From an uncultured Lentisphaeria bacterium (GTDB taxonomy: Bacteria; Verrucomicrobiota; Lentisphaeria; Victivallales; UBA1829), in assembly GCA_949282305.1 (NCBI GenBank), contig CASDPB010000023.1:1-35732 (forward strand): DNA of 35,732 bases. Direction: 5' to 3'. Below are positions 1 to 8,418 of the stretch, in pieces. Under the pieces are notes generated by a model. It ran no database searches. It was not told where the DNA came from and saw nothing but the letters and a program-made list of their open reading frames with translations. Position 1 is the stretch's first letter. Every line of letters starts with the position of its first letter. The position numbers were made by a program, and so were the translations under genes.

Positions 1-112
1 CAAGGAATAGGGAAGTAAGAACAATTGAACAAGGAATAGGGAAGTAAGAACAATTGAACAAGGAATAGGGAAGTAAGAACAATTGAACAAGGAATAGGGA
101 AGTAAGAAGGAT
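1..112. repeat. 29-bp tandem repeat array, 3 full copies plus a partial copy
   Basis: Copies start at 1, 30 and 59 and are identical; a fourth starts at 88 and follows the unit until about 108, then changes to a GGAT ending. Each unit contains the words AAGGAATAGGGAAGTAAGAA and CAATTGAA. The array begins at the window edge, so it may continue upstream. Its last 15 bases (98-112, GGAAGTAAGAAGGAT) recur exactly in inverted orientation at 559-573, beyond the four-helix-bundle gene. The array and that gene therefore appear to form one cassette. Confidence 0.95.
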
Positions 113-126
113 TGCCAGGGAAAATA

Positions 127-501
127 ATGAGTGGACAGGAGAAATTTAATTTACAGGAACGTTTGATTCGGTATTCTGTCCGTGTGATAAATGTGTGCAA
201 TGCTCTGCTTCCGACAGATGCCAGGTCTCATATTTATGACCAATTATTGCGAAGCGGGACAGCTGTTGCTGCCAATTATGCAGAGGCGCAAGGTGCTGAA
301 TCACGAAATGATTTTATTCATAAGGTGAAAATTTCTCTTAAAGAATTACGGGAGACGGAAGTCTGGCTGAAAATTATTATGGAGGCAAAACTGGTAAAAT
401 CCCCGGGGAGTTTAAACACGTTGCTGGATGAGACCGGTGAGTTGATTGCAATTTTTGTCCGTTCAATCCGGACAGCAAAGGAAAATAATTTGAAAAAATG
501 A
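127..501 (+). CDS. four helix bundle protein (23S rRNA IVS-encoded / S23 family)
   Basis: This 124-residue protein matches the PF05635/TIGR02436 family of small four-helix-bundle proteins. Helix one holds ERLIRYSVRVINVCNALL, followed by the typical RSGTAVAANYAEAQGAESRNDFIHK stretch (seen as SGTAVAANYAEAQGA near residues 45-60), then KISLKELRETEVWLKII and a last helix ending in SIRTAKENN. Relatives are encoded in intervening sequences of 23S rRNA genes, and Avd of diversity-generating retroelements shares the fold; the role of free-standing copies is not settled. The ATG at 127 is preferred, with AGGGA five bases upstream; a TTG at 112 in the same frame would add five residues but sits on the repeat boundary. 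The gene is more AT-rich than its neighbours and is enclosed by inverted repeats, which suggests a mobile or duplicated cassette. Confidence 0.85.
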   Translation: MSGQEKFNLQERLIRYSVRVINVCNALLPTDARSHIYDQLLRSGTAVAANYAEAQGAESRNDFIHKVKISLKELRETEVWLKIIMEAKLVKSPGSLNTLLDETGELIAIFVRSIRTAKENNLKK

Positions 502-558
502 GGTATGACCAAATTTTTTCTTGGGTGAACAGGCTGCGACTGAAAACGGAGAGGGAAT

Positions 559-599
559 ATCCTTCTTACTTCCTTGTTTCCTGTTCGATGTTCTTACTT
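559..599 (-). repeat. inverted, diverged copy of the 29-bp repeat
   Basis: Read on the minus strand, this stretch resembles about 1.3 units of the array at 1-112. Positions 559-573 are the exact reverse complement of 98-112 (15 of 15 bases). After a diverged middle, 583-599 again resembles the unit (GTTCGATGTTCTTACTT against GTTCAATTGTTCTTACTT in the complement). It lies 31-70 bases upstream of the glgA start codon, so it forms part of the glgA leader or promoter region. Confidence 0.8.
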
Positions 600-629
600 T
601 TAGATAAAGCATAATTTTGGAGGCTGTAT

Positions 630-2099
630 ATGAATATTGTGTGGGCTGCCAGTGAATCGGTTCCTTACGCGAAGACGGGAGGGCTGGCGGATGTGTCGTC
701 GGCTCTGCCGAAGGCGTTGGCGCGGCGCGGACATTCGATTCATGTCATCATGCCGTATTATCCGCAGCAGATGGCGAAGCTGAACCTGAAATTCGATTCC
801 GTGCATGAGATGCTCGGTGTGCCGTTCGGAGCGGGGAACGAGTGGGCGCAGATCCGGATACTGAAAGTGCAGGAGAACCTTACCTATTGTTTTATCGAGT
901 TCAACCGTTTTTACGACCGCGCGACGCTTTACGACTGGAACGGCTCGGAATACCCGGACAACGCGCAGAGATTCATCTTTTTCTCACGCGCCGTCATGCA
1001 GACGATACTCGCGCTCGGGCTCCAGCCGGATATCCTTCACTTGAACGACTGGCACTGTGCTCTCTGCTCCGTTTATCTGCGCAGCAGTCTGTATTCCGGA
1101 TTCAGGAACTTTGCGAACTGCCGTTCCGTCATGACGATCCACAACATCGGCTATCAGGGGGTCTACGATCAGGGCAACCTGTACTGGACCGGGCTCGGGT
1201 GGGAGTATTTCAATTTCCGGTGTCTGGAGTTTTACAACCGCCTGAACCTGCTCAAAGGCGGCATCATGTGCGCGGATATGGTCAGCACGGTCAGCCCGAC
1301 GTATGCCGAGGAGATTCTGTCACCCGGATTCGGGTTTTCGCTGGATCCCTCTCTCCGGCACTGCGCATATCAGGGCAAGCTGCGCGGCATACTCAACGGA
1401 ATCGACGTTTCCGAATGGGGACCGGAGAACGACTCGCGCCTTCCCGCGATGTTTTCCGCGGACGACATGAGGGGAAAAGCTGTATGCAAGGCGGCGCTTC
1501 AGAAACAGTTCGGACTGCCGGTCCGTGCAGATGTGCCTCTGTTCGGCGTGATTTCGCGTCTCGCCTATCAGAAGGGACTGGATGTTTTTGCCGACGCTCT
1601 GGAGGACATGCTTTACCATAACGATTACCAGTTTGTACTGATCGGCTCCGGTGATCCCGGGCTTCAGGGAAGATTTTCTTATCTCGCCTCAAAATATCCG
1701 GAAAGATTTGCCGCCTACATCGGCTATGCTTCGGATAAGGTTTCGCATCTGCTGGAAGCCGGCTCGGACTTTTTTGTGATGCCGTCACGCTACGAGCCCT
1801 GCGGTTTGAATCAGATGTACAGTATGCGCTACGGAACCTTGCCGATTGTGCGGAACACCGGCGGGCTTGCGGACACGGTCAGGAACTACGATGCGGACGA
1901 TCCTTCCGGCTCGACGGGATTTGTGCTGTGGGATTTGAATCCTGTTTCCCTGCGGAATACGATCCGCTGGGCGGCGGAAGTGTATCTCGAACACCCCGAA
2001 GCGATTGCGCGTCTGCGCCGCAACGGGATGACTGCGGATTTCTCCTGGAACAATACCGCATCGCAATATGAAAAGATGTATGACGATGCACACAAGTGA
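630..2099 (+). CDS. glgA: glycogen synthase (ADP-glucose starch glucosyltransferase), GT5
   Basis: The 489-residue product has the usual GlgA length and order: an N-terminal GT5 domain opening with WAASESVPYAKTGGLADVSSALP, which contains the KTGGL ADP-glucose-binding loop, the VMTIHNIGYQG stretch in the middle, and a C-terminal GT-B half. That half has LFGVISRLAYQKGLD near residue 305 and PSRYEPCGLNQMYSMRYG near residue 387, the E-X7-E region of retaining GT-B enzymes. It transfers glucose from ADP-glucose to the non-reducing end of glycogen in the cytoplasm. The start has a strong GGAGG six bases upstream. Its 3' end overlaps queA, so the two genes are probably cotranscribed; no other glg gene is in the window. 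Confidence 0.96.
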   Translation: MNIVWAASESVPYAKTGGLADVSSALPKALARRGHSIHVIMPYYPQQMAKLNLKFDSVHEMLGVPFGAGNEWAQIRILKVQENLTYCFIEFNRFYDRATLYDWNGSEYPDNAQRFIFFSRAVMQTILALGLQPDILHLNDWHCALCSVYLRSSLYSGFRNFANCRSVMTIHNIGYQGVYDQGNLYWTGLGWEYFNFRCLEFYNRLNLLKGGIMCADMVSTVSPTYAEEILSPGFGFSLDPSLRHCAYQGKLRGILNGIDVSEWGPENDSRLPAMFSADDMRGKAVCKAALQKQFGLPVRADVPLFGVISRLAYQKGLDVFADALEDMLYHNDYQFVLIGSGDPGLQGRFSYLASKYPERFAAYIGYASDKVSHLLEAGSDFFVMPSRYEPCGLNQMYSMRYGTLPIVRNTGGLADTVRNYDADDPSGSTGFVLWDLNPVSLRNTIRWAAEVYLEHPEAIARLRRNGMTADFSWNNTASQYEKMYDDAHK

Positions 2100-3138
2100 T
2101 TTCGACTATGAGCTGCCGGAGGAACTGATCGCGCAGCATCCTCCGGAACATCGCGGCGACTCGCGCATGCTGGTGCTGGACCCTGCGGCAGGTTCGATGA
2201 AGATCGTTCCTTTCCGGGAGTTTCCGGATTATTTCAATGCCGGCGATCTGATCGCGGTCAACAACACGAAAGTCATCAAGGCGCGTCTCTTTGCAAGGAA
2301 AGAGAGCGGGGCGAAGATTGAGATCATGTTGCTTTCGCCTGTCACGGACACCCGCTGGAGCTGTCTGCTGAAACCTGCCAAACGTGTGGCGCCGGGGACG
2401 GTTCTGCGGCTCCTTGAGCCGACGCTCCGTGAATCGGAAAAAAGCGTGCGTCTTGTCTCCAAGGACATCGACGGGAATTGTATCGTCGAGTTCCTGGAAC
2501 ACGATGTGGAACAGACACTTGCACAATGCGGACACATGCCGCTGCCTCCGTATATCCGGCGGACTGCCGATTATGCCCCCGATGCGGAACGTTACCAGAC
2601 CGTCTATGCAAAGACTCCGGGAGCGGTCGCCGCTCCGACTGCCGGACTGCACTTCACGAAAGAGATTCTTGCCGCGCTCGCGGAAAAAGGCGTGAAGGAG
2701 GCGGAACTGACGCTTCACGTGGGACAGGGAACGTTCAAGCCGGTGACGGTGGAGAACATTGAAGAACATCCGATGCACAGCGAGCATTTTATCCTGTCGC
2801 CCTTTACCGCCGGACTGCTGAACGGAACCCGCCGTGCGGGCGGACGCATTGCGGCAGTCGGAACGACTTCGCTCCGCGCGCTGGAATCGTGCGTAGGGGA
2901 GGACGGCTGTTTCGAGGCGGCGGAGAAGGATACTTCCATCTTCATTTATCCCCCTTACAAAGTGAAGTCCATTGACATGCTTCTGACGAACTTCCATCTG
3001 CCGAAAAGCACGCTTCTGATGCTGGTTTCCGCTTTTGCCGGATATGAGCTTGTGATGGAGGCCTATCGTTACGCGGTGAAGGAGCGGATGCGTTTTTTCA
3101 GTTACGGTGACTGCATGTTGATTCTGAATAGGATCTGA
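2086..3138 (+). CDS. queA: S-adenosylmethionine:tRNA ribosyltransferase-isomerase
   Basis: QueA transfers the ribosyl moiety of SAM to preQ1-modified tRNA to make epoxyqueuosine. The protein opens with the family-typical DFDYELPEELIAQHPPE and contains DLIAVNNTKVIKARLFARK, APTAGLHFT and TLHVGQGTFKPV, then ends with LLTNFHLPKSTLLMLVSAFAG. Its length of about 350 residues is normal. Three in-frame ATGs (2068, 2080, 2086) lie inside the end of glgA; 2086 is chosen because family members start only a few residues before DFDYELP, although 2080 is nearly as good. The overlap with glgA is 14 bases, which implies translational coupling between unrelated functions. The SAM-dependent queuosine step is not otherwise represented in the window. 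Confidence 0.95.
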   Translation: MHTSDFDYELPEELIAQHPPEHRGDSRMLVLDPAAGSMKIVPFREFPDYFNAGDLIAVNNTKVIKARLFARKESGAKIEIMLLSPVTDTRWSCLLKPAKRVAPGTVLRLLEPTLRESEKSVRLVSKDIDGNCIVEFLEHDVEQTLAQCGHMPLPPYIRRTADYAPDAERYQTVYAKTPGAVAAPTAGLHFTKEILAALAEKGVKEAELTLHVGQGTFKPVTVENIEEHPMHSEHFILSPFTAGLLNGTRRAGGRIAAVGTTSLRALESCVGEDGCFEAAEKDTSIFIYPPYKVKSIDMLLTNFHLPKSTLLMLVSAFAGYELVMEAYRYAVKERMRFFSYGDCMLILNRI

Positions 3139-3475
3139 TGTCCGGATTCTGTTTTCCTCCCTGGAGTTTTTATACGGGAAACCGTCTGAAGCCGCGAGGC
3201 TTCGCATTGCGGAAAGAGAATCGCGCGGAAATGCTTTCTGCCGCTGACGGAATTTTCCGAACCGCCGTTTTTCCGGGGGAAATTGTTACGTTCCGGATCC
3301 TTCTGCTGTCTGCATGACCGTATTTTTTTCAAAAAAACTTTGTTTTTCTTTTTCCGGGGACTTGAAATAATTTGAAATGGGCTCATGTTAACCCGGAAAC
3401 AGGGAATGCCTTTCATAAATTGGAAAAATCAGCCAAAATCAACTCAACCACAGGATTCTGACGGGATCTGCAATT
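3139..3475. other. 337-bp intergenic region, no gene seen
   Basis: No open frame here looks like a protein. A perfect hairpin lies at 3188-3203 (GAAGCC, GCGA loop, GGCTTC), a GNRA-type tetraloop stem without a following T tract, so it is not a standard terminator. An A/T-rich stretch follows at 3330-3355. TTGAAA words occur at 3362 and 3372, but no good -10 box lies at the proper distance. A promoter for the ABC exporter is expected here but cannot be placed with confidence. Confidence 0.6.
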
Positions 3476-5281
3476 ATGACGGAATTTAAGGTTTCCAGCC
3501 TTATCAGGCAGTATCGCGGACTGATTTTACTATCAGCTCTGACCTCCGTAATGTTCTCCAGTCTGGCACTGACGATGCCGCTGATGTTGAAGCTCGTGAT
3601 CGACCGCGTTCTGCCGTCGCGCGACTGGGCGCTCTTTTTCCTGCTGGCAGCGGTCATGATCGCCATTTACATTCTGCGGTTTACGATGCGCATCATCACC
3701 GGGTATCTCGGCACGTATACCGTGACGCGCATCCTGCTGGATGTCCGGCAGCGTATTTTCAGACATCTGCAGAGCCTTTCCCTGCGGTTTTACGAGGAAT
3801 ACCGCACCGGAAAGCTGATTTCAAACGTCATCAGCGATGTGGCGCTGCTTCAGGGGTTGATTACTCTCTGCATCAGCATGGTGGATCAGTTTTTCACGAT
3901 GGCGTTCATCACTTTTGCGGTGTTTTTCATCAACTGGAAACTTGCCCTGATTGCAATGTGCGCGCTACCGATTCATTTTGTCAATTTTTTCGTGTTCAAT
4001 AAAATAATACGGAAGAACGCATTGCTGATGCAGGAGAAGATGTCCGAAATTTCCGCGAATCTGGCTGAGACGATCAACGGAATCCGTGTTGTGAAATCCT
4101 TTTCCAAAGGGCGCGCGGAAAGTTTGCATTTCTTCAAGAACATGCGTCCGACGCTGGAGCTTGCGATCAAGATGAATCAGGAGGGAAACATCTGTCACGG
4201 CACTTATGAAATGCTGACGCTGTTTACGTATCTGATTGTGATCTGCGGGGGAATTTTTGCTGTCGGAAACGAGTTCTCCATCGGCGACTTTGTGGCGTTT
4301 TATACGTATATCGGTCTGCAGGTCGGGCCGATTGCGGTGCTGGCGTCTCAGATGAACATTTTGTCGCAGGGGCTTGCCGGGGCGCAGCGCATCATGAAAC
4401 TGCTGAAAGTGATTCCCGATATTACGGATGCCCCGGATGCCGTCGATGCGGGGCGGCTGACCGGCAGGATTGAATTCAGTCACGTTTCATTCAAATATGC
4501 GGATACGCCTGTGCTGCGCGATTTTTCACTGAAGATCGAACCCGGCGAGAAGGTCGCTCTGGTGGGGCCCTCCGGCTGCGGAAAATCAACAATCAGCAAT
4601 CTGCTGCTGCGCTTTTATGACGTGTGCGACGGTTCCATCACGGTGGACGGCAAGGACATCCGCACGTTTACGCAGGACTCCTACCGTTCCAACATCGGTG
4701 TGGTTCTTCAGGAACCTTTCCTGTTCAGCGGCACGATCCGCGACAATCTGGCGTATGCCCGTCCCAGCGCCTCCATGGAGGAGATCAGGGAGGCGGCGGA
4801 ACTTGCAAATGTGGCGGAATTTGTGGAGAAGCTGGATAAGAAGTACAATACGGTCGTGGGCGAGAACGGCGCCAGTCTTTCCGGCGGTCAGAAACAGCGG
4901 ATTGCGATTGCGCGCGCCGTCTTGAAGAATCCGGGAATTCTGCTTCTGGACGAGGCGACCAGCGCGCTGGATACGGTTTCGGAGAAACTGGTTCAGCAGT
5001 CGCTGGATACGCTGATGGAGGGGCGGACGACGATCATCATAGCGCATCGTCTTTCCACGATTCGCAACGCGGATAAGATCGTTGTCCTCAAAGGCGGTCA
5101 GATTGAGCAGCTCGGCACGCATGACGAACTGATGGCGCAGGAAGGCACATACCGCAAACTTTACACCACGCAGCAGAAAGCCGCCGCCGAAGACGGTATG
5201 GAAGATCATGACAACATCTTCTACCGGCAGCATCCGAAGGCTCTTGAAATGGAGCGCATTGCCCGGCGGCGCTGGAAATGA
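3476..5281 (+). CDS. ABC transporter, fused permease and ATPase (MsbA/exporter type)
   Basis: This 601-residue half-transporter has an N-terminal six-helix ABC exporter membrane domain (about residues 15-310) and a C-terminal nucleotide-binding domain. The latter shows Walker A GPSGCGKST (about 364), a Q-loop region VVLQEPFLFSGTIRDNLAY, signature LSGGQKQRIAIARA, Walker B ILLLDEATSALD and the H-loop IIAHRLSTIRNADKI. Such proteins act as homodimers in the inner membrane and export lipids, glycolipids or drugs. Resemblance to MsbA makes lipid A-core flipping plausible, but no lipid gene is adjacent and the substrate cannot be read from sequence. The charged tail after residue 560 is not conserved. 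The ribosome-binding site is weak (GGGAT about ten bases upstream). Confidence 0.93.
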   Translation: MTEFKVSSLIRQYRGLILLSALTSVMFSSLALTMPLMLKLVIDRVLPSRDWALFFLLAAVMIAIYILRFTMRIITGYLGTYTVTRILLDVRQRIFRHLQSLSLRFYEEYRTGKLISNVISDVALLQGLITLCISMVDQFFTMAFITFAVFFINWKLALIAMCALPIHFVNFFVFNKIIRKNALLMQEKMSEISANLAETINGIRVVKSFSKGRAESLHFFKNMRPTLELAIKMNQEGNICHGTYEMLTLFTYLIVICGGIFAVGNEFSIGDFVAFYTYIGLQVGPIAVLASQMNILSQGLAGAQRIMKLLKVIPDITDAPDAVDAGRLTGRIEFSHVSFKYADTPVLRDFSLKIEPGEKVALVGPSGCGKSTISNLLLRFYDVCDGSITVDGKDIRTFTQDSYRSNIGVVLQEPFLFSGTIRDNLAYARPSASMEEIREAAELANVAEFVEKLDKKYNTVVGENGASLSGGQKQRIAIARAVLKNPGILLLDEATSALDTVSEKLVQQSLDTLMEGRTTIIIAHRLSTIRNADKIVVLKGGQIEQLGTHDELMAQEGTYRKLYTTQQKAAAEDGMEDHDNIFYRQHPKALEMERIARRRWK

Positions 5282-5454
5282 GAGACGAAGCGCGGACCCG
5301 GAGAAAAGCTGACGGCGGATGAAGGGATTGCGGCAGTGCCGGAAGAAGAGGCGCCGGGCTGTTCCCCGCCGTATGCTTCCGCTCTTTTTTCCATTTCATC
5401 CTGTTTCCCGCCTTCTTCTCCTGCCGATTCCTCTTTTATCGTTTGCTTTGCTCC

Positions 5455-5483
5455 TTGAAACTTGCCGGCAGGGGAGATATATT
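5455..5483 (+). promoter_or_regulatory. sigma-70-type promoter for purO
   Basis: TTGAAA at 5455-5460 and TATATT at 5478-5483 are separated by 17 bases. Transcription would begin near 5490, about 30 bases upstream of the purO ATG. The preceding 170 bases after the ABC gene hold no recognisable gene, only a pyrimidine-rich stretch at about 5375-5450. Confidence 0.55.
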
Positions 5484-5521
5484 TCCTGGTTATTTTCAAC
5501 ATTCAAAGAAAGGACAGACTC

Positions 5522-6163
5522 ATGTATATTGGCAGAATCGTCGCGGCGGGCATGACCCCGAACGGAAATGTAACAGCAGCTTACCGGGTGTCTTCCCGTT
5601 CGTTTCCGAACAGAACGGCACGGCTTGACGGAGAAACCGTTGCTATCATGCCGAGACCCGGATACGAGTCCGATCTTGCCAGAAGTCCTTACATTGCTTA
5701 TAACGCGGTTCGCCTTTCCGGTTCCGTTGCGCTTGCCACGAACGGTTCGCAGACCGATCCCGTGATCGAAAAAATCGCAATGGGAATGCCGGTGCGCGAC
5801 GCCATGACGCTGGTTCTTCTCGCAATGGACTATGAGAAGGATTCGCTCTCCACGCCGCGTGTCTGCGCCGCCGTCGATGCGGTCAGAAAGGTTGCGACTC
5901 TCGGCATTGTCCGCAGGGACGCCGTGCTTGTCCGCGAGTTTGAACTTGCCCCCGGAAAAATGTTCTATGTTTCCACATACGAGAAGAACGCGCCCTGCAA
6001 ACACAATCTCGACGAGGTGTTCAATGCGGAGCACGCCGACGACATCTGCGAATATATGATTTCCGGCGGCGTGTTTGCCGGATTTGAGAAACCCGTCACT
6101 GCGGCGGCGGCTGTCTGGAACGGCAGGAAATATGAACTTGCGACAGCGGATGCCGCGGTCTGA
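5522..6163 (+). CDS. purO: IMP cyclohydrolase, archaeal PurO type
   Basis: The 213-residue protein resembles archaeal PurO (PF07826), which closes FAICAR to IMP in the last step of purine synthesis. Conserved landmarks are MYIGRIVAAG at the N-terminus, AYRVSSRSFPNR (about residues 20-31), SPYIAYNAVRL, ATNGSQTDPV, RDAMTLVLLAMDYEKDSLSTPR, VSTYEK and KPVTAAAAVWNG near the C-terminus. Most bacteria use the bifunctional PurH instead, and PurO is unrelated to it in sequence. The ATG at 5522 is chosen because it follows AAAGAAAGGA and matches the archaeal N-terminus; an upstream in-frame ATG at 5462 would add 20 residues of poor fit. It has its own promoter and lies 20 bases before the helicase gene, so the two may be cotranscribed. 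Confidence 0.88.
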   Translation: MYIGRIVAAGMTPNGNVTAAYRVSSRSFPNRTARLDGETVAIMPRPGYESDLARSPYIAYNAVRLSGSVALATNGSQTDPVIEKIAMGMPVRDAMTLVLLAMDYEKDSLSTPRVCAAVDAVRKVATLGIVRRDAVLVREFELAPGKMFYVSTYEKNAPCKHNLDEVFNAEHADDICEYMISGGVFAGFEKPVTAAAAVWNGRKYELATADAAV

Positions 6164-6183
6164 TTCCGGGCGGACACGCAATT

Positions 6184-8217
6184 ATGTCAGTCATTGATTC
6201 TCTGAATCCGGAGCAGAAGGAAGCGGCTTCGACGATCGAAGGACCGCTGCTGGTGCTTGCCGGTGCGGGGACAGGCAAGACCCGCGTCATCACCTGCCGT
6301 ATCGCCTATATGATCGAACAGGGAGTCGCGCCATCGTCGATTCTCGGTGTGACGTTTACCAACAAGGCGGCACGGGAAATGCGGGAGCGGCTCAACACGC
6401 TTGTCCCTCCGTCGCTTTCCAAACTGGTGACGCTGGGCACGTTCCACTCGTTCTGCGCGCGCGTCCTTCACCGCGACATTCATCTCGCGGGAAATTACAA
6501 CTCGAATTTCAGCATTTCCGATGACGCCGACCAGTCCAGCATGATCCGTCAGGCGGCGGCGGAGCTCGGCTATTCCAAGGATGAGATCAGCACTCCGGAC
6601 GCACTTTCCTATATCGGCAGGATGAAGAACCAGATCAAATGGCCCGCCGACGCGCTTGCCGAGGACGGCGATTCCTACTCGGACCGTGCTGCGTTTGCAA
6701 GGATTTACGAGCGTTACCAGCAGATGCTGGAACTTCAGAATACCCTGGACTTCGACGACATGCTTCTGCTGACGCTCAAAATTTTCGAGGAGCATCCCGA
6801 AGCTCTGAAGCACTATCAGGAGACTTACCGCTATCTGCTGGTGGACGAATATCAGGACACCAATCTTGCGCAGTTCCGCATTCTGCGCCTTCTCGCCGGA
6901 AAGAACAGGAACATCTGCGTGGTCGGCGACGACGACCAGAGCATTTATTCCTGGCGCGGCGCCGTGGTTTCCAACATCCTTGACTTCCCGAATTATTTCC
7001 CCGGAGCGAAGGAGATCAAGCTGGAACAGAACTACCGTTCGACGAACACGATCCTGAATACAGCCAACGCCGTCATCGCCAAAAACGACATGCGCTACGA
7101 GAAGAATCTCTGGTCCGCGAAAGGGCAGGGGGAGATGGTGAAAGTCTTCCGGCTCCGCAACGGCGAGGCGGAAGCGCAGTTCGTCGCGGATGCGATTGAG
7201 GACATGATTGCGCGCAATCCGGACATGAGCTATTCGGACTTTGCAATTCTTTACCGCTCCAATTATCTGTCGCGCCTCTTCGAGCAGGAGTTCCGGCGGC
7301 GCGGCATCCGTCCGAAAATCATCGGCGGACAGGAATTCTTCCAGCGGAAAGAGGTCAAGGATGCGGCGGCGTATCTGAAGCTGATTGTGAATACGCGGGA
7401 CGATCAGAGCCTCCTGCGGGTGCTGTCCGTTCCTCCGCGCGGACTCGGAGACAAGGCGATTCTCACCCTGCGCGATTTGCAGAAGCACAATCACAAGCCG
7501 CTTCTGACGCTGCTCGGCTCGGAGGAATATCTTTCTCGGATTTCCAAAGGCGCCGCCGCGTCCGCCCGCGCCTTTGCCGAATGCGTAAGGCAGTTCAAGG
7601 AGGTGTTCTCCGAAAAGGGAAATCTTGCATTTCATGCGCAGGATTATCTGGACCGGATTGGATATCTGAACGGGCTCCAGAGAATCTATAAAGATATCAA
7701 AGACGCCGAGAAACGCCGTGAAAATATCCTCGAGTTTACGAATTATATGGGATCTTTCGAGGCGTCGCGCGGCGGAGCGTGCACTCTTGCCGAATTCATG
7801 GAGTCCTATTCCCTGATGGACGACAACGACCGGACGGATGACGACGAGGATCGCGATGCGCCGATCATGACAACGGTTCACGCATCGAAGGGACTGGAAT
7901 TTCCCTGCGTGTTTCTGGTCGGCATGGAGCACGGGCTTTTCCCGCACGAGCGTTCGCTCATGGAAAATTCCGAGGATGAGGAGCGCCGCCTCTTTTATGT
8001 GGCGATCACACGTGCGCGCGAATACCTGTTCATGACCTATTCCGCGGAGCGGTTCAAATACCATGAGTTTGTGTTTCAGCTTCCGTCGCCGTTCCTGCGC
8101 GACCTTCCCGATGATTATGTCGAGAAGCCGAAGCTGGATGAATATTTCAAGACCGTTTCGGAGGAGGACATGGCGAATGTCTTTGCCGACATCCTGAAAG
8201 ACTTGAACGACGACTGA
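6184..8217 (+). CDS. UvrD/Rep/PcrA-type superfamily 1A DNA helicase
   Basis: The 677-residue product is an ATP-dependent 3'-5' helicase with all SF1A motifs: Q motif LNPEQKEA, Walker A AGAGTGKTRVI (about 27-37), motif Ia VTFTNKAAREMRER, GTFHSFCARVLHR, motif II LLVDEYQDTN, motif III VVGDDDQSIYSWRGA, motif IV EQNYRSTNTILN, motif V TTVHASKGLEFPCVFLVGMEHGLFPHE and motif VI RRLFYVAITRARE. Such enzymes act in nucleotide excision repair, mismatch repair and replication restart. At 677 residues it is closer to Rep in length than to PcrA or UvrD, and lacks their longer C-terminal tail, so the exact subfamily is left open. It follows purO by 20 bases and is ended by a clear terminator. Confidence 0.95.
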   Translation: MSVIDSLNPEQKEAASTIEGPLLVLAGAGTGKTRVITCRIAYMIEQGVAPSSILGVTFTNKAAREMRERLNTLVPPSLSKLVTLGTFHSFCARVLHRDIHLAGNYNSNFSISDDADQSSMIRQAAAELGYSKDEISTPDALSYIGRMKNQIKWPADALAEDGDSYSDRAAFARIYERYQQMLELQNTLDFDDMLLLTLKIFEEHPEALKHYQETYRYLLVDEYQDTNLAQFRILRLLAGKNRNICVVGDDDQSIYSWRGAVVSNILDFPNYFPGAKEIKLEQNYRSTNTILNTANAVIAKNDMRYEKNLWSAKGQGEMVKVFRLRNGEAEAQFVADAIEDMIARNPDMSYSDFAILYRSNYLSRLFEQEFRRRGIRPKIIGGQEFFQRKEVKDAAAYLKLIVNTRDDQSLLRVLSVPPRGLGDKAILTLRDLQKHNHKPLLTLLGSEEYLSRISKGAAASARAFAECVRQFKEVFSEKGNLAFHAQDYLDRIGYLNGLQRIYKDIKDAEKRRENILEFTNYMGSFEASRGGACTLAEFMESYSLMDDNDRTDDDEDRDAPIMTTVHASKGLEFPCVFLVGMEHGLFPHERSLMENSEDEERRLFYVAITRAREYLFMTYSAERFKYHEFVFQLPSPFLRDLPDDYVEKPKLDEYFKTVSEEDMANVFADILKDLNDD

Positions 8218-8240
8218 GGTGTTTCAGACTGCCGATATCT

Positions 8241-8286
8241 GACGGGTCCGGTCCTGAAAGAGCAGGGCTGAACCCGTCTGTTTTTT
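8241..8286 (+). terminator. Rho-independent terminator after the helicase gene
   Basis: GACGGGT (8241-8247) pairs with ACCCGTC (8272-8278), and an inner CCTG/CAGG stem (8253-8256 with 8263-8266) extends the hairpin. Six T residues follow at 8281-8286. It starts 23 bases after the helicase stop codon and separates the housekeeping block from the LacI cluster. Confidence 0.75.
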
Positions 8287-8403
8287 CTGACGGATGTTTT
8301 GAAAACCCGATTCATATTTTGCAGATGAATTCGTGAAGCATACTTTCCGCCCTGCTTTTTGCTTTCAGATATTGTTTTATGAAAAAAAATTGCGGAAATT
8401 TTA

Positions 8404-8418
8404 TGCAAAACTATTGCA
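8404..8418. promoter_or_regulatory. candidate LacI-family operator
   Basis: TGCAA-N5-TTGCA is a perfect 5-bp inverted repeat that overlaps the -35 box of the following promoter. Another TTGC half-site lies upstream near 8391. LacI-family repressors bind such palindromes and often repress their own gene, so self-control is plausible. No other copy was found before another operon in this window. Confidence 0.4.

Noticed and set aside
1-112. CRISPR array
   Set aside because: The units are directly adjacent and identical with no distinct spacers; this is a simple tandem repeat.
127-501. Diversity-generating retroelement accessory gene (avd)
   Set aside because: The fold family is shared, but no reverse transcriptase or template/variable repeat pair is nearby.
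3188-3203. Intrinsic terminator after queA
   Set aside because: The stem is perfect but short, and no T tract follows.
1879-3207. Minus-strand open frame of 442 codons
   Set aside because: It is antisense to glgA and queA and has no recognisable protein features.
3330-3390. Promoter for the ABC exporter
   Set aside because: TTGAAA words are present, but no acceptable -10 box lies at 15-19 bases from either.
6187-8064. Minus-strand open frame of 625 codons
   Set aside because: It is the antisense of the helicase gene, whose motifs are complete.
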